Part shown: positions 1 to 6,227 of the stretch, piece after piece
Numbering within the stretch: the stretch's first letter is position 1
Layout of the letters: the number at the start of each line of letters is the position of its first letter
Assembly (NCBI GenBank): GCA_027307295.1
Contig: DAHUXF010000138.1
Coordinates: forward strand, 1-7,274
DNA length: 7,274 nucleotides
Reading direction: 5' to 3'
Origin: Acidobacteriaceae bacterium
Lineage (GTDB): Bacteria; Acidobacteriota; Terriglobia; Terriglobales; Acidobacteriaceae
Program-made: the position numbers and the translations under genes
Notes under the pieces: model-generated
Seen by the model: the letters and a program-made list of their open reading frames with translations, nothing else
What the model was told of the DNA's origin: nothing
The model's database searches: none

Positions 1-126
1 CGCAATGGCGGCAAACTGGGCAAGATGTCCTGCCTGCGAACCACTGGCAGAGTGATGTGACGGTCCCCGGTGGGCTTTTTCAGGACTCTGAGAACCCCTG
101 CCTTCGTTCTGAATCACCTTATTCAT
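1..126 (-). CDS. Partial hypothetical protein, possible second eCIS accessory/cargo-like protein (N-terminus only)
   Basis: A minus-strand frame opens with ATG at 126 and stays open for 42 codons to the left window edge, so the protein is cut off. The visible residues are hydrophilic (MNKVIQNEGRGS at the start, then a Ser/His/Gly/Gln-rich stretch) and end in HLAQFAAIA. This layout, a disordered polar leader followed by a short Leu/Ala helix, resembles the neighbouring gene at 161-490 and the leader I recall from eCIS-associated DUF4157 proteins. It begins 34 bases after the stop of that neighbour, on the same strand, so the two may form one transcript. The SD is weak (AAAGG about 10 bases before the start). 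Forty-two open codons are not strong proof of a gene. I infer a real start from context and style; the function is unknown. Confidence 0.42.
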   Translation of the reverse strand, partial: MNKVIQNEGRGSQSPEKAHRGPSHHSASGSQAGHLAQFAAIA

Positions 127-160
127 GCGAGTTCTGCCTTTGCGTTCGGCGTTTATGCTA

Positions 161-490
161 TTAACGCGATGCGGTTTTCTTTTCGTCCAGCTTGCCCTTC
201 TTCTGGGCAGGTTTCTCTTTTTTCTTGAGCTGCGCTGGGCTAGCCTTCTCTCCCATGCCTTTTCGCTGCAGAGCCCCACCGGGGCCGCCCGGATGCGAGG
301 CGCTCTGTATCTCTGTTGCCAGCTTGAACTGCGTTTGAACACGCGAGCTCTGGTTCATAACAGAAGCGAGTTCGGAGAGGTTTCCCTGTGGACGTTCACT
401 GGATTGGGACTGGCTGCCGGCTGGGCCAGCCGATTTTGTTGCCGTGCTTTGCGCCGGACTGGACTTTGCTTGAACAGCTTTCTGCATCAT
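161..490 (-). CDS. Small basic protein with eCIS cargo-leader-like segment, divergent from the eCIS operon
   Basis: A 109-residue protein read leftward, ending in TAA at 161-163. The ATG at 490 is chosen because GGAGG lies at 499-495, 4 bases before it; a second ATG at 487 is 7 bases from the same SD and equally likely. The longer frame from a TTG at 505 would place the SD inside the gene. Residues 1-37 are Ser/Gln/Ala/Pro-rich and look disordered. Residues 38-64 (LSELASVMNQSSRVQTQF and on) form a likely helix. LQRK is at 74-77, and nine lysines occur in residues 89-105. The helix plus LQRK resembles the segment that precedes the DUF4157 domain in eCIS-associated proteins, often written as repeated NSPQ/QLQ and ending in Q(R/K)K; no DUF4157 HExxH domain follows here. 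There is no signal peptide or membrane segment. A role as small cargo, a loading adaptor or a nucleic-acid-binding accessory protein is inference; placement beside an eCIS operon supports a linked role. Confidence 0.68.
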   Translation of the reverse strand: MMQKAVQAKSSPAQSTATKSAGPAGSQSQSSERPQGNLSELASVMNQSSRVQTQFKLATEIQSASHPGGPGGALQRKGMGEKASPAQLKKKEKPAQKKGKLDEKKTASR

Positions 491-609
491 TGCGCCTCCG
501 GTCAATCAGCAGCGAATTGCTGTGCTGCAAGATGAGCCATTCACCGGGTAACGACAAGAGCAACAAGAATCCCTTCCGTAAATCTCAAAAATGATTTTTT
601 TACCGCAAT

Positions 610-625
610 GGGCACGCGCACTGCA
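610..625 (+). promoter_or_regulatory. Candidate sigma-54 (RpoN) -24/-12 promoter for the eCIS operon
   Basis: The sequence GGGCACGCGCACTGCA has the GG and GC dinucleotides exactly 10 bases apart. It matches the consensus TGGCACG-N4-TTGCW at 6 of 7 and 4 of 5 positions. It points toward the sheath gene; transcription would begin near 636, giving a leader of roughly 95 bases before the start at 730. Sigma-54 control is known for some type VI secretion operons, which are related contractile machines, but this is a single match read by eye. No paired upstream activator site was recognised. Confidence 0.35.
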
Positions 626-718
626 GGGCGGAGCACTTCGCAACAGAAGATTAAAGTTTTCATTGGGACCGCAAAGGAATATTTCACTTGCTGTCGTTTT
701 TGAGCGCGTTGTCAGCAT

Positions 719-723
719 GGAGG
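719..723 (+). promoter_or_regulatory. Strong Shine-Dalgarno that fixes the sheath start
   Basis: GGAGG lies 6 bases before the ATG at 730. The frame stays open upstream to a start at 688, but that start has no SD, and the extra 14 residues do not look like a sheath N-terminus. The start at 730 gives the family-typical opening MAAAIKTPGVYVREI. Confidence 0.85.
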
Positions 724-729
724 AGAGAA

Positions 730-2217
730 ATGGCGGCAGCAATCAAGACCCCAGGGGTCTATGTAAGAGAGATTAACGCGTTTCCTAATTCGGTCGTGGA
801 AGTCCCGACCGCAGTACCCGCGTTTATCGGCTACACCGGGAAGGCTCCGGTTCCGAATGTACCTACGCGGATTTCTTCATTAACAGAATACATCAGCATT
901 TTCGGCGGCGCGCCGAAAATCAAATTCACCTACAAGAAGGACCAACCAGTGGCGCCGGTTCCCGCGAGCCAATTCCTGCTCTACAGCAGCATGCGGCTGT
1001 TCTTTGATAACGGAGGCGGACCCTGCTGGATTGTCTCCATCGGCAGTTCCACTCCCGATTCACAAAAAGACGCGCAACACTTTATTGATGCATTGACAGC
1101 TCTGGAAAAAATTCAGGAGCCAACCATGGTGGTGGCGCCGGATGCGGTGCTGCTGGACCGGCCAGGGTGGCAAAGTGTATCGCAGCAAATGCTGGCCCAC
1201 TGCAACAAAATGCAGAGCCGCGTTTCCATCCTGGACGTATACGATGGGACCAAGGTCCGCACCAACACGGACGCTACTGATGTGGTTACGCTGTTCCGCA
1301 ATGGCATCACCTATTTTCTTAATTACGGCCAAGCCTACTATCCGTGGGTCAACACCAGCATTACAGAAGATTCGGACATCGACTTCAGCTTCCTGGATGA
1401 CAGCCTGAAAGACCTGAAGACGGGCCTGGACGCAGAAGCCGCCGCGGCTTTCCCGGACGCCGCTGATCCCAAGGGCAAAGCACTGAAAGACCTCAACAAT
1501 GCGCTGACCGCCCCGCCGCCAACGGCGCCGCCCAAGCCAGGCGATCCGCCTCAACCTACTCCCACGCAGGTCCATCGCTCACTGGTTGCAGTAAGCCCGC
1601 TGTACCGCTCCGTGATGGAACAAATCAAAGATCAGTTGAATGTTCTGCCGCCAAGCGCAGGCATGGCCGGCGTCTACACCAGGATCGATAACACCCTGGG
1701 TGTCTTCAAGGCCCCGGCGAATACGGGATTGTTTTCCGTGATCTCGCCCTGTGTCGATATCACCGGCGAAGAGCAGGACGACCTGAATGCGCCGCTCAAC
1801 GGCAAAGCGGTCAATGCAATCCGCGCATTTGTTGGCCGTGGAGTGCTGATCTGGGGCGCCAGGACCCTCGATGGCAACAGTCAGGATTGGCGTTACATCA
1901 ACGTGCGCCGCACCATCATCATGCTGGAACAGTCCATCAAGTTCGCTGCACTGGCGTATGTTTTTGAAGCCAACAGTGCGTCCACCTGGGTCACAGTCAG
2001 AAACATGATTGCCAACTTCCTTACCAACCAGTGGAAATCGGGTGCTCTGGTTGGGGCCAAGCCGGAAGAGGCTTTCAGCGTGGATGTAGGACTGGGTTCC
2101 ACCATGACGGCGGATGACATCCTGAACGGATTCATGAATGTAACGGTGAAAGTGGCCCTGGTGCGTCCGGCTGAATTCATCGTCATCACGTTCCAGCAAA
2201 AGATGCAAACATCCTGA
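730..2217 (+). CDS. Contractile tail sheath protein of an eCIS (Afp2/3/4- and Pvc2-type)
   Basis: This 495-residue protein polymerises around the inner tube and contracts to drive the tube and spike into a target. The N-terminus, KTPGVYVREI followed by a VPTAVPAFIGYTG segment (about residues 6-37), is the classic phage-sheath opening. The last 130 or so residues match the conserved sheath C-terminal domain: GVLIWGARTL, WRYINVRRT, YVFEANSASTW, an MTADDILNG stretch and finally VRPAEFIVITFQQ. These are the parts that link neighbouring subunits by strand exchange in known sheaths. Between them, residues 262-278 hold ten prolines, preceded by an Ala/Asp/Lys-rich stretch, forming a linker or surface loop. 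It is the first gene of the operon and is followed after 42 bases by the tube gene. Only one sheath gene is present, where Afp and PVC carry three. The fold assignment is very secure; the exact Afp2, 3 or 4 equivalence cannot be assigned. Confidence 0.97.
   Translation: MAAAIKTPGVYVREINAFPNSVVEVPTAVPAFIGYTGKAPVPNVPTRISSLTEYISIFGGAPKIKFTYKKDQPVAPVPASQFLLYSSMRLFFDNGGGPCWIVSIGSSTPDSQKDAQHFIDALTALEKIQEPTMVVAPDAVLLDRPGWQSVSQQMLAHCNKMQSRVSILDVYDGTKVRTNTDATDVVTLFRNGITYFLNYGQAYYPWVNTSITEDSDIDFSFLDDSLKDLKTGLDAEAAAAFPDAADPKGKALKDLNNALTAPPPTAPPKPGDPPQPTPTQVHRSLVAVSPLYRSVMEQIKDQLNVLPPSAGMAGVYTRIDNTLGVFKAPANTGLFSVISPCVDITGEEQDDLNAPLNGKAVNAIRAFVGRGVLIWGARTLDGNSQDWRYINVRRTIIMLEQSIKFAALAYVFEANSASTWVTVRNMIANFLTNQWKSGALVGAKPEEAFSVDVGLGSTMTADDILNGFMNVTVKVALVRPAEFIVITFQQKMQTS
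1513..1563 (+). other. Proline-rich segment inside the sheath protein
   Basis: Codons 262-278 of the sheath encode ten prolines among seventeen residues (PPPTAPPKPGDPPQPTP). The segment sits between the variable middle domain and the conserved C-terminal domain and is probably an exposed flexible loop or hinge. The reading frame is intact across it. Confidence 0.75.
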
Positions 2218-2259
2218 TTCCCTGAAGACCGATAAGACCCTAATTAGGAGAGAAAGAAT

Positions 2260-2721
2260 ATGGCTGATGACGGTTCAAAACAGAGTAGTAATGTGTGGCC
2301 CTTACCAAAGTTCTATTTCAAGGTTGATATCGGTGACCAGAAGGATGTTCCTTTTCAAGAGATCTCTGGCCTGGACACTGAAACGCAACCGATTGAATAC
2401 CGGGCAGGAAACAGCAAAGAGTTTTCCACGGTAAAGATGCCCGGCATCAAGAAAACCGGCAATGTGACCCTGAAGAAGGGTGTCTTTGCCAAAGACAACA
2501 AGTTCTGGGATTGGTACAACCAGATCAAGTTGAACACCATCAAGCGCGTCCCTGTCACCATTCAACTCTGTGACGAGGGCGGAAACCCGACCATGGTTTG
2601 GACCCTGGCCAATGCATGGCCAACAAAAATCACGGGCACGGACATGAAGTCCGATGGCAATGAAGTGGCCGTCGAAAGCCTTGAGGTCGCGCACGAAGGC
2701 CTCACAATCGCCAACAAGTAA
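2260..2721 (+). CDS. Inner tube protein, gp19 family (Afp1/Pvc1-like)
   Basis: This 153-residue protein belongs to the T4 gp19-like tail tube family and would form the stacked hexameric rings of the inner tube that carry cargo. Family hallmarks are FYFKVDIGDQKDVPFQEISGLD near residues 19-40 (split here from a longer match), GNVTLKKGV at 67-75, and CDEGGNPTMVWTLANAWP at 104-121, followed by an NEVAVESLEVAHEG strand near the end. AGGAG at 2246-2250 lies 9 bases before the ATG. It follows the sheath gene by 42 bases and precedes a paralogous tube gene by 3. The absence of an extended C-terminus makes it the main-tube (Afp1) type rather than the Afp5 type; this last point is inferred from order and length. 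Confidence 0.96.
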   Translation: MADDGSKQSSNVWPLPKFYFKVDIGDQKDVPFQEISGLDTETQPIEYRAGNSKEFSTVKMPGIKKTGNVTLKKGVFAKDNKFWDWYNQIKLNTIKRVPVTIQLCDEGGNPTMVWTLANAWPTKITGTDMKSDGNEVAVESLEVAHEGLTIANK

Positions 2722-2724
2722 GCC

Positions 2725-3213
2725 ATGGGCATCACTTACTATCCGCCCGTCAGCTTCTATTTTGAAGTAAAGTTCGTCGGCATCAAGACCTCCGGCGATA
2801 CCAGCTTTGCCGAAGCGGATGGGTTGGAAACGGAACTGGGACTGATGGAGATCAAAGAGGGCGGTGAGAACAGGTTTTCTCATCGCCTTCCCGATCGCGC
2901 AAGCAATGGCAAGCTAACGCTCAAACGCGGCGTGATGCTGGCCGGCTCAGACCTGGCGAAATGGTGCAAGACCACGATTGAATCTGATTTCAGCGCGGCC
3001 TTTACCACACGCGACATCAACGTGTCTCTACTGGATGAAGACGGCAATCCATTACTCGTCTGGACTTTCTGCAACGCATGGCCGGTGAAATGGAGCGTGG
3101 CAGGCCTGAATGCGCAAAAAAATGAAATCGCGCTGGAGACGCTGGAGTTTTGCTACGCCTACAGTACGCGGGAAAAAGAGTCTGATATGGGCCTGAATGA
3201 CCTGTTCAATTAA
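2725..3213 (+). CDS. Second tube protein, gp19 family (Afp5/Pvc5-like tube initiator)
   Basis: A 162-residue paralogue of the preceding tube protein. Shared landmarks are KLTLKRGV (63-70) and LLDEDGNPLLVWTFCNAWP (102-120), followed by NEIALETLEFCYAYS. It ends in GLNDLFN, a tail that the first tube protein lacks. In Afp and PVC the second tube-like protein caps the hub and starts tube assembly, and I infer that role here from gene order (directly before DUF5908 and the LysM adaptor) and from the extra C-terminal residues. The gene starts 3 bases after the previous stop with no clear SD of its own, so translation is probably coupled to the main tube gene. That would also allow lower expression of an initiator protein than of the main tube. 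Confidence 0.95.
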   Translation: MGITYYPPVSFYFEVKFVGIKTSGDTSFAEADGLETELGLMEIKEGGENRFSHRLPDRASNGKLTLKRGVMLAGSDLAKWCKTTIESDFSAAFTTRDINVSLLDEDGNPLLVWTFCNAWPVKWSVAGLNAQKNEIALETLEFCYAYSTREKESDMGLNDLFN

Positions 3214-3247
3214 ACCGTAAACAGCAATTCTGGCGCGGGTAAAAATC

Positions 3248-3409
3248 ATGCCAATTGAAATCAGAGAACTCGTGATAAGAGCGGTAGTGAATGAAGGGCC
3301 TTCGGAAACCGAAAGGCTGGAGCGCGTGCTCGCCGGAATGAAGCGAGACCTTCTTGAAGCCTGCCGGGAACGGTTGCAGGAACTGATGCAACGCGGCAAT
3401 GACCGCTAA
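3248..3409 (+). CDS. DUF5908 family small eCIS protein (Afp6/Pvc6 position)
   Basis: A 53-residue protein, short enough to be missed by ordinary ORF cut-offs. It opens with MPIEIRELVIRAVVNEG, the signature of DUF5908 proteins found between the tube and LysM genes in many eCIS loci. The rest is a charged helix (about residues 18-50) rich in Glu, Arg and Leu with probable coiled-coil character. Its role is not well established; it may assist hub or tube assembly. It lies 34 bases after the second tube gene and 18 before the LysM gene. No strong SD is present (GCGGGT about 8 bases upstream is weak). Confidence comes from the N-terminal motif and the exact operon position. Confidence 0.9.
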   Translation: MPIEIRELVIRAVVNEGPSETERLERVLAGMKRDLLEACRERLQELMQRGNDR

Positions 3410-3427
3410 CTGAGAGAGAACATAAAG

Positions 3428-4096
3428 ATGCTGGAAATACTCAAAATACTGGCGTACTCAGACGATAACCTCACGCAGAAGGTCGGCCAGTACACGCTGC
3501 AGATCAACCCGGAAAAATACAGCCAGCAGTACACCACGAAGTTCGCAGAGAATGAGACCCTCAACACTGGCGGTGTCACAAATAAATTTGTCGTTCAGAA
3601 GCCCCAGGACCTTTCGCTGGAGTTCTATCTGGATGCCACCGGCGTGGTGCCGCAAACCAAAGGCGGGGCCAGTGTTACCAGCGTGATGGATGAGATCAAC
3701 AAACTCAAAGCCGTGGTCTACTCCTATAACGGAAATATTCACAGCCCAAATTATCTCCGCGTGTTGTGGGGCACGTTGACGTTTGATTGCCGCCTGCTCA
3801 GCATGGACATTGAATACCTGCTTTTTACGCCGCGCGGCGTTCCCTTGCGCGCCAAGCTCAGTCCCAAATTCACGCAGTACCTTTCTCCTGAAAAACTGGA
3901 ACTGAAAGCAAAGAAAAAATCACCCGACCTTACCCATTACCGCACGGTGGTGTCCGGGGACACGCTGCCTCTGATGTGTTACCGCATTTACCAGGACAGC
4001 ACTCATTACATTGCAGTTGCCAAGATGAATGGCCTTGACAACTTCAGGCAACTGGAACCGGGGCGGCAAATCTTCTTTCCACCGCTCGGAGACTAA
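3428..4096 (+). CDS. CIS tube/hub adaptor with C-terminal LysM domain (Afp7/Pvc7-like)
   Basis: A 222-residue baseplate hub protein that joins the spike to the first tube ring. Residues 1 to about 165 match the CIS tube domain: a beta-rich opening (YTLQINPEKYSQQYTTKF), then LSLEFYLDATGVVPQ, and a later LRVLWGTLTFDCRL segment. Residues 172-219 form a LysM domain (RTVVSGDTLPLMCYRIY, then the closing LEPGRQIFFPP). In related systems this module is a structural joint rather than a cell-wall binder, although peptidoglycan contact cannot be excluded. The start at 3428 is preceded by a weak purine-rich SD (GAGAGAGAA at 3412-3420). The next gene begins 4 bases after its stop, so the two are probably translated together, as fits partners in one hub. 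Confidence 0.95.
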   Translation: MLEILKILAYSDDNLTQKVGQYTLQINPEKYSQQYTTKFAENETLNTGGVTNKFVVQKPQDLSLEFYLDATGVVPQTKGGASVTSVMDEINKLKAVVYSYNGNIHSPNYLRVLWGTLTFDCRLLSMDIEYLLFTPRGVPLRAKLSPKFTQYLSPEKLELKAKKKSPDLTHYRTVVSGDTLPLMCYRIYQDSTHYIAVAKMNGLDNFRQLEPGRQIFFPPLGD

Positions 4097-4100
4097 AGCC

Positions 4101-5888
4101 ATGGCGTCACCTGTTGTCCCACAATTCGACCTGATTACCGTTACCGTGCTGGTGGACGGCACGAAGATACCGGATGTTTACCAGTTGATGCAGGTCCAGG
4201 TCCAACGCCAGATCAACCGCATTCCCTGGGCCAAGATCATGCTGCTGGATGGCAATCCTTCCGAGGAAACTTTTGATATCAGCGAATCCGATCACTTTGT
4301 TCCGGGAAAGGAAGTCGAGATCAAGGCCGGCTATCACAGCCAGGATACCAGCGTCTTCAAAGGGATTGTGGTCAAGCATGGCTTAAAGATCCGGGGCGAC
4401 GGCACTTCAGTGCTAACTGTTCTCTGCTATGACAAAGCGGTCAAGATGACCGTAAAGCGAAACAGCAGCTACTACGTCAAGAAAAGCAGCCAGAGCATTG
4501 TGCAGGATTTGATCAGCGCCGCGGGGTTGACCGCCGACGTAGGCAGCACAGGCTCACCGCATGATGAAATGATTCAGTACGCCTCTAGCGATTGGGATTT
4601 CGTGGTGAGCCGTGCTGAAGCCAATGGCCAGATTGTGGTGGTGCAGGACGGCACAGTCACGGTCAAGGCCCCTGATTTCAGCGCGGACTGCGGCCTTTTG
4701 ATCAAGTATGGCGAATCAATGATTGAAGCCGAAGCAGAAATGGACGCTCGCAGCCAGTTATCTTCAGTCACTTCCAAAGCGTGGGACTTTTCCGGACAGT
4801 CGGTCCTTAGCAGCGACTCCAGCGAACCCACTGTAAATGCCCAGGGAAATCTTACCGGCAAGCAACTGGCGCAGGCCATGAGTGAGAGCGGATATGACCT
4901 GTTCACAGCAGCGCCGTTACTTTCAGCGCAACTCAAATCGTGGGCAGATGCGCAACTGCTGAAGTCGCGCCTGGCCAGGATCAGAGGCAAGGTCTCATTT
5001 CCCGGCAATGCAAAACCAGTGCCCGGCAAAGTGATTGAGCTTGCAGGATTGGGAGCGCGCTTCAATGGCAAGGCCTTTATCTCCAGCGTAACGCATCGCA
5101 TTGAACAGGGGGACTGGGTCACGGAACTGGAGTTTGGGCTGTCTCCGCGCTGGTTTGTTGAAGAACAGTCGGACATTGAAACGCGTCCGGCTGCGGGTCT
5201 GCTTCCATCCGTCCACGGGCTGCAAATCGGCAAGGTCAAGAAAATCCATGACGATCCCGGCGGTGAAACCAGGATTCAGGTAGATGTGCCCATGATTAAT
5301 CCAAACGGTGACGGCGTGTGGGCGCGCATTGGCAGCGGTTATGCCACCAAGAACGCAGGCATATTTTTTATGCCTGAAATCGACGATGAGGTCATCCTGA
5401 GCTTTGTTAACAATGACCCGTCCTTCCCTGTGATCCTGGGCAATCTGTACAGCAGCCAGCGGACTTCACCCTTTACTCCGGACCAGAAAAATACGAACAA
5501 GGCAATCGTCAGCAACTCCCAGTTAAAGATCACCATGGACGATGACAAGAAAATCATCCAGATCAAGACACCTGGGGGACATATTGTGACGCTCAGTGAC
5601 GATCAGAAGTCAATCACCATCGTGGATTCCAACAACAACAAGATGGAGATGACTTCATCCGGCATCGCGCTGACCAGCCCTTCCGACATCAAGTTGAAGG
5701 CGACGGGCCAGATCCAGTTGGAAGCGCAGACCAGTGTCAGCATCAAGGCGGGCACAGATCTCACCATAGAAGGTTTGAATGTGAATGCTAAGGCCCAGTT
5801 AGCGCTGTCCGCTCAGGGGCAAGCAAAAGCAGAGTTGACGGCTTCCGGACAGGTGACGGTTCGTGGAGCCATGGTGATGATTAATTAA
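4101..5888 (+). CDS. VgrG-like central spike / baseplate hub protein (Afp8/Pvc8-like)
   Basis: A 595-residue spike protein, a fusion of gp27-like and gp5-like parts that trimerises at the tip of the tube. Residues about 10-360 form the gp27/GPD-like hub domain (opening FDLITVTVLVDGTKIPD; later SFPGNAKPVPGKVIELAGLG and FISSVTHRIEQGDW). Residues about 373-451 form the gp5 OB-fold (LQIGKVKKIHDDPGGETRIQ, VWARIGSGYATKNAG, FMPEIDDEVILSF, PVILGNLY). Residues about 470-595 form a repetitive beta-helix (runs such as IKLKATGQIQLEAQTSVSIK) ending in VMIN, which makes the needle that receives the PAAR tip. No lysozyme domain or C-terminal effector extension is present. The start at 4101 is chosen because GGAGA lies at 4088-4092 and the protein then opens in the family manner; an upstream in-frame ATG at 4029 would overlap the LysM gene by 68 bases. 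Confidence 0.96.
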   Translation: MASPVVPQFDLITVTVLVDGTKIPDVYQLMQVQVQRQINRIPWAKIMLLDGNPSEETFDISESDHFVPGKEVEIKAGYHSQDTSVFKGIVVKHGLKIRGDGTSVLTVLCYDKAVKMTVKRNSSYYVKKSSQSIVQDLISAAGLTADVGSTGSPHDEMIQYASSDWDFVVSRAEANGQIVVVQDGTVTVKAPDFSADCGLLIKYGESMIEAEAEMDARSQLSSVTSKAWDFSGQSVLSSDSSEPTVNAQGNLTGKQLAQAMSESGYDLFTAAPLLSAQLKSWADAQLLKSRLARIRGKVSFPGNAKPVPGKVIELAGLGARFNGKAFISSVTHRIEQGDWVTELEFGLSPRWFVEEQSDIETRPAAGLLPSVHGLQIGKVKKIHDDPGGETRIQVDVPMINPNGDGVWARIGSGYATKNAGIFFMPEIDDEVILSFVNNDPSFPVILGNLYSSQRTSPFTPDQKNTNKAIVSNSQLKITMDDDKKIIQIKTPGGHIVTLSDDQKSITIVDSNNNKMEMTSSGIALTSPSDIKLKATGQIQLEAQTSVSIKAGTDLTIEGLNVNAKAQLALSAQGQAKAELTASGQVTVRGAMVMIN

Positions 5889-5904
5889 TGGTGATGATTC
5901 ATTA
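5871..5904 (+). repeat. Tandem 17-base duplication across the spike gene stop codon
   Basis: ATGGTGATGATTAATTA (5871-5887) is followed directly by ATGGTGATGATTCATTA (5888-5904), 16 of 17 bases identical. The first copy encodes the last residues of the spike protein, and the stop codon straddles the join. The second copy fills most of the spacer before the PAAR gene and ends just at its SD (AGGAG at 5905-5909). It looks like a recent slippage duplication. Confidence 0.85.
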
Positions 5905-5915
5905 AGGAGAAGATG

Positions 5916-6215
5916 ATGCCTCCCGCTGCACGATTAACAGACATGCACACTTGCCCCATGCAAACGCCCGGAGTGCCGCCGATACCACACGTTGGCGGCC
6001 CTATCGTTGGGCCGGGAGTACCAATGGTGTTGATCGGGATGCTACCTGCCGCGGTCGTCGGAGACATGCTCACTTGTGTGGGCCCACCAGACAGCATTGT
6101 GAAAGGCTCGGCCACGGTCACCATTGGGGGACGACCTGCAGCTCGCCTTGGGGATACCACGGCCCATGGTGGAAGTATCGTGTTGGGATGTTTTACGGTG
6201 ATGATCGGTGGATAA
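5916..6215 (+). CDS. PAAR-domain spike tip protein (Afp10/Pvc10-like)
   Basis: A 99-residue PAAR protein that sharpens the tip of the VgrG-like trimer. It carries the literal PAAR motif twice, at residues 3-6 (MPPAARLTDMHTCP) and 74-77 (GRPAARLGDTTAHGG), which is the usual pseudo-repeat of this family. Other features are Gly/Pro-rich turns and His/Cys residues suited to binding one metal ion (H11, C13, H25, C54, H84, C92; which of them coordinate is inferred only). It is a bare tip with no effector extension. ATG codons occur at 5913 and 5916; the second is 6 bases from AGGAG (5905-5909) and is preferred, the first only 3 bases. The gene lies between the spike and gp25 genes, the reverse of the gp25-then-PAAR order in Afp and PVC. 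Confidence 0.95.
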   Translation: MPPAARLTDMHTCPMQTPGVPPIPHVGGPIVGPGVPMVLIGMLPAAVVGDMLTCVGPPDSIVKGSATVTIGGRPAARLGDTTAHGGSIVLGCFTVMIGG

Positions 6216-6227
6216 GGAGAGCAGCAA

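Larger units (their letters stand above)
491..729. promoter_or_regulatory. Divergent intergenic region between the minus-strand accessory genes and the eCIS operon
   Basis: This 239-base gap separates two divergent transcription units, so promoters for both directions should lie here. It is richer in A/T than the flanking genes around 585-605 and 650-700. It holds a sigma-54-like site facing right (610-625). No convincing sigma-70 pair was found by eye: the best rightward candidate is TTTTCA (657-662) with AATATT (679-684), 16 bases apart, each matching four of six consensus bases. An imperfect dyad (CAGC, 5-base loop, GCTG at 510-522, with partly pairing flanks over 507-527) lies just upstream of the leftward gene. 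The open frames across this gap lack SDs and look spurious. Confidence 0.6.

Noticed and set aside
125..535. Plus-strand 136-residue frame opposite the small basic gene
   Set aside because: It is Leu/Cys/Arg-rich, has no SD, and resembles no family. The opposite strand has GGAGG well placed before ATG and a leader-like composition, so the minus-strand reading is preferred.
585..601. A-run then T-run (AAAAATGATTTTTT) resembling a terminator
   Set aside because: The stem would be made of A-T pairs only with no GC core, and it lies in a divergent promoter gap where no transcript needs to end.
506..742. Minus-strand 78-residue frame across the divergent gap
   Set aside because: It overlaps the sheath SD and start, has a Cys/Ser-rich random composition and no SD of note.
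1579..2208. Long minus-strand frame (209 residues) inside the sheath gene
   Set aside because: It lies fully opposite a strongly conserved sheath C-terminal domain; its His/Asp/Gly-rich composition is that of the complement of a coding strand.
2239..2248. Perfect 10-base palindrome CCTAATTAGG just before the tube gene
   Set aside because: It is too short to form a hairpin with a loop and overlaps the SD; with only one copy seen, it is not a supported operator.
2302..2883. Minus-strand frame (193 residues) spanning both tube genes
   Set aside because: Both plus-strand proteins are clear gp19 family members, and the antisense frame has no recognisable motif or SD.
4574..5239. Minus-strand frame (221 residues) inside the spike gene
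   Set aside because: It is a Ser/Cys-rich shadow of a well supported VgrG-like gene.
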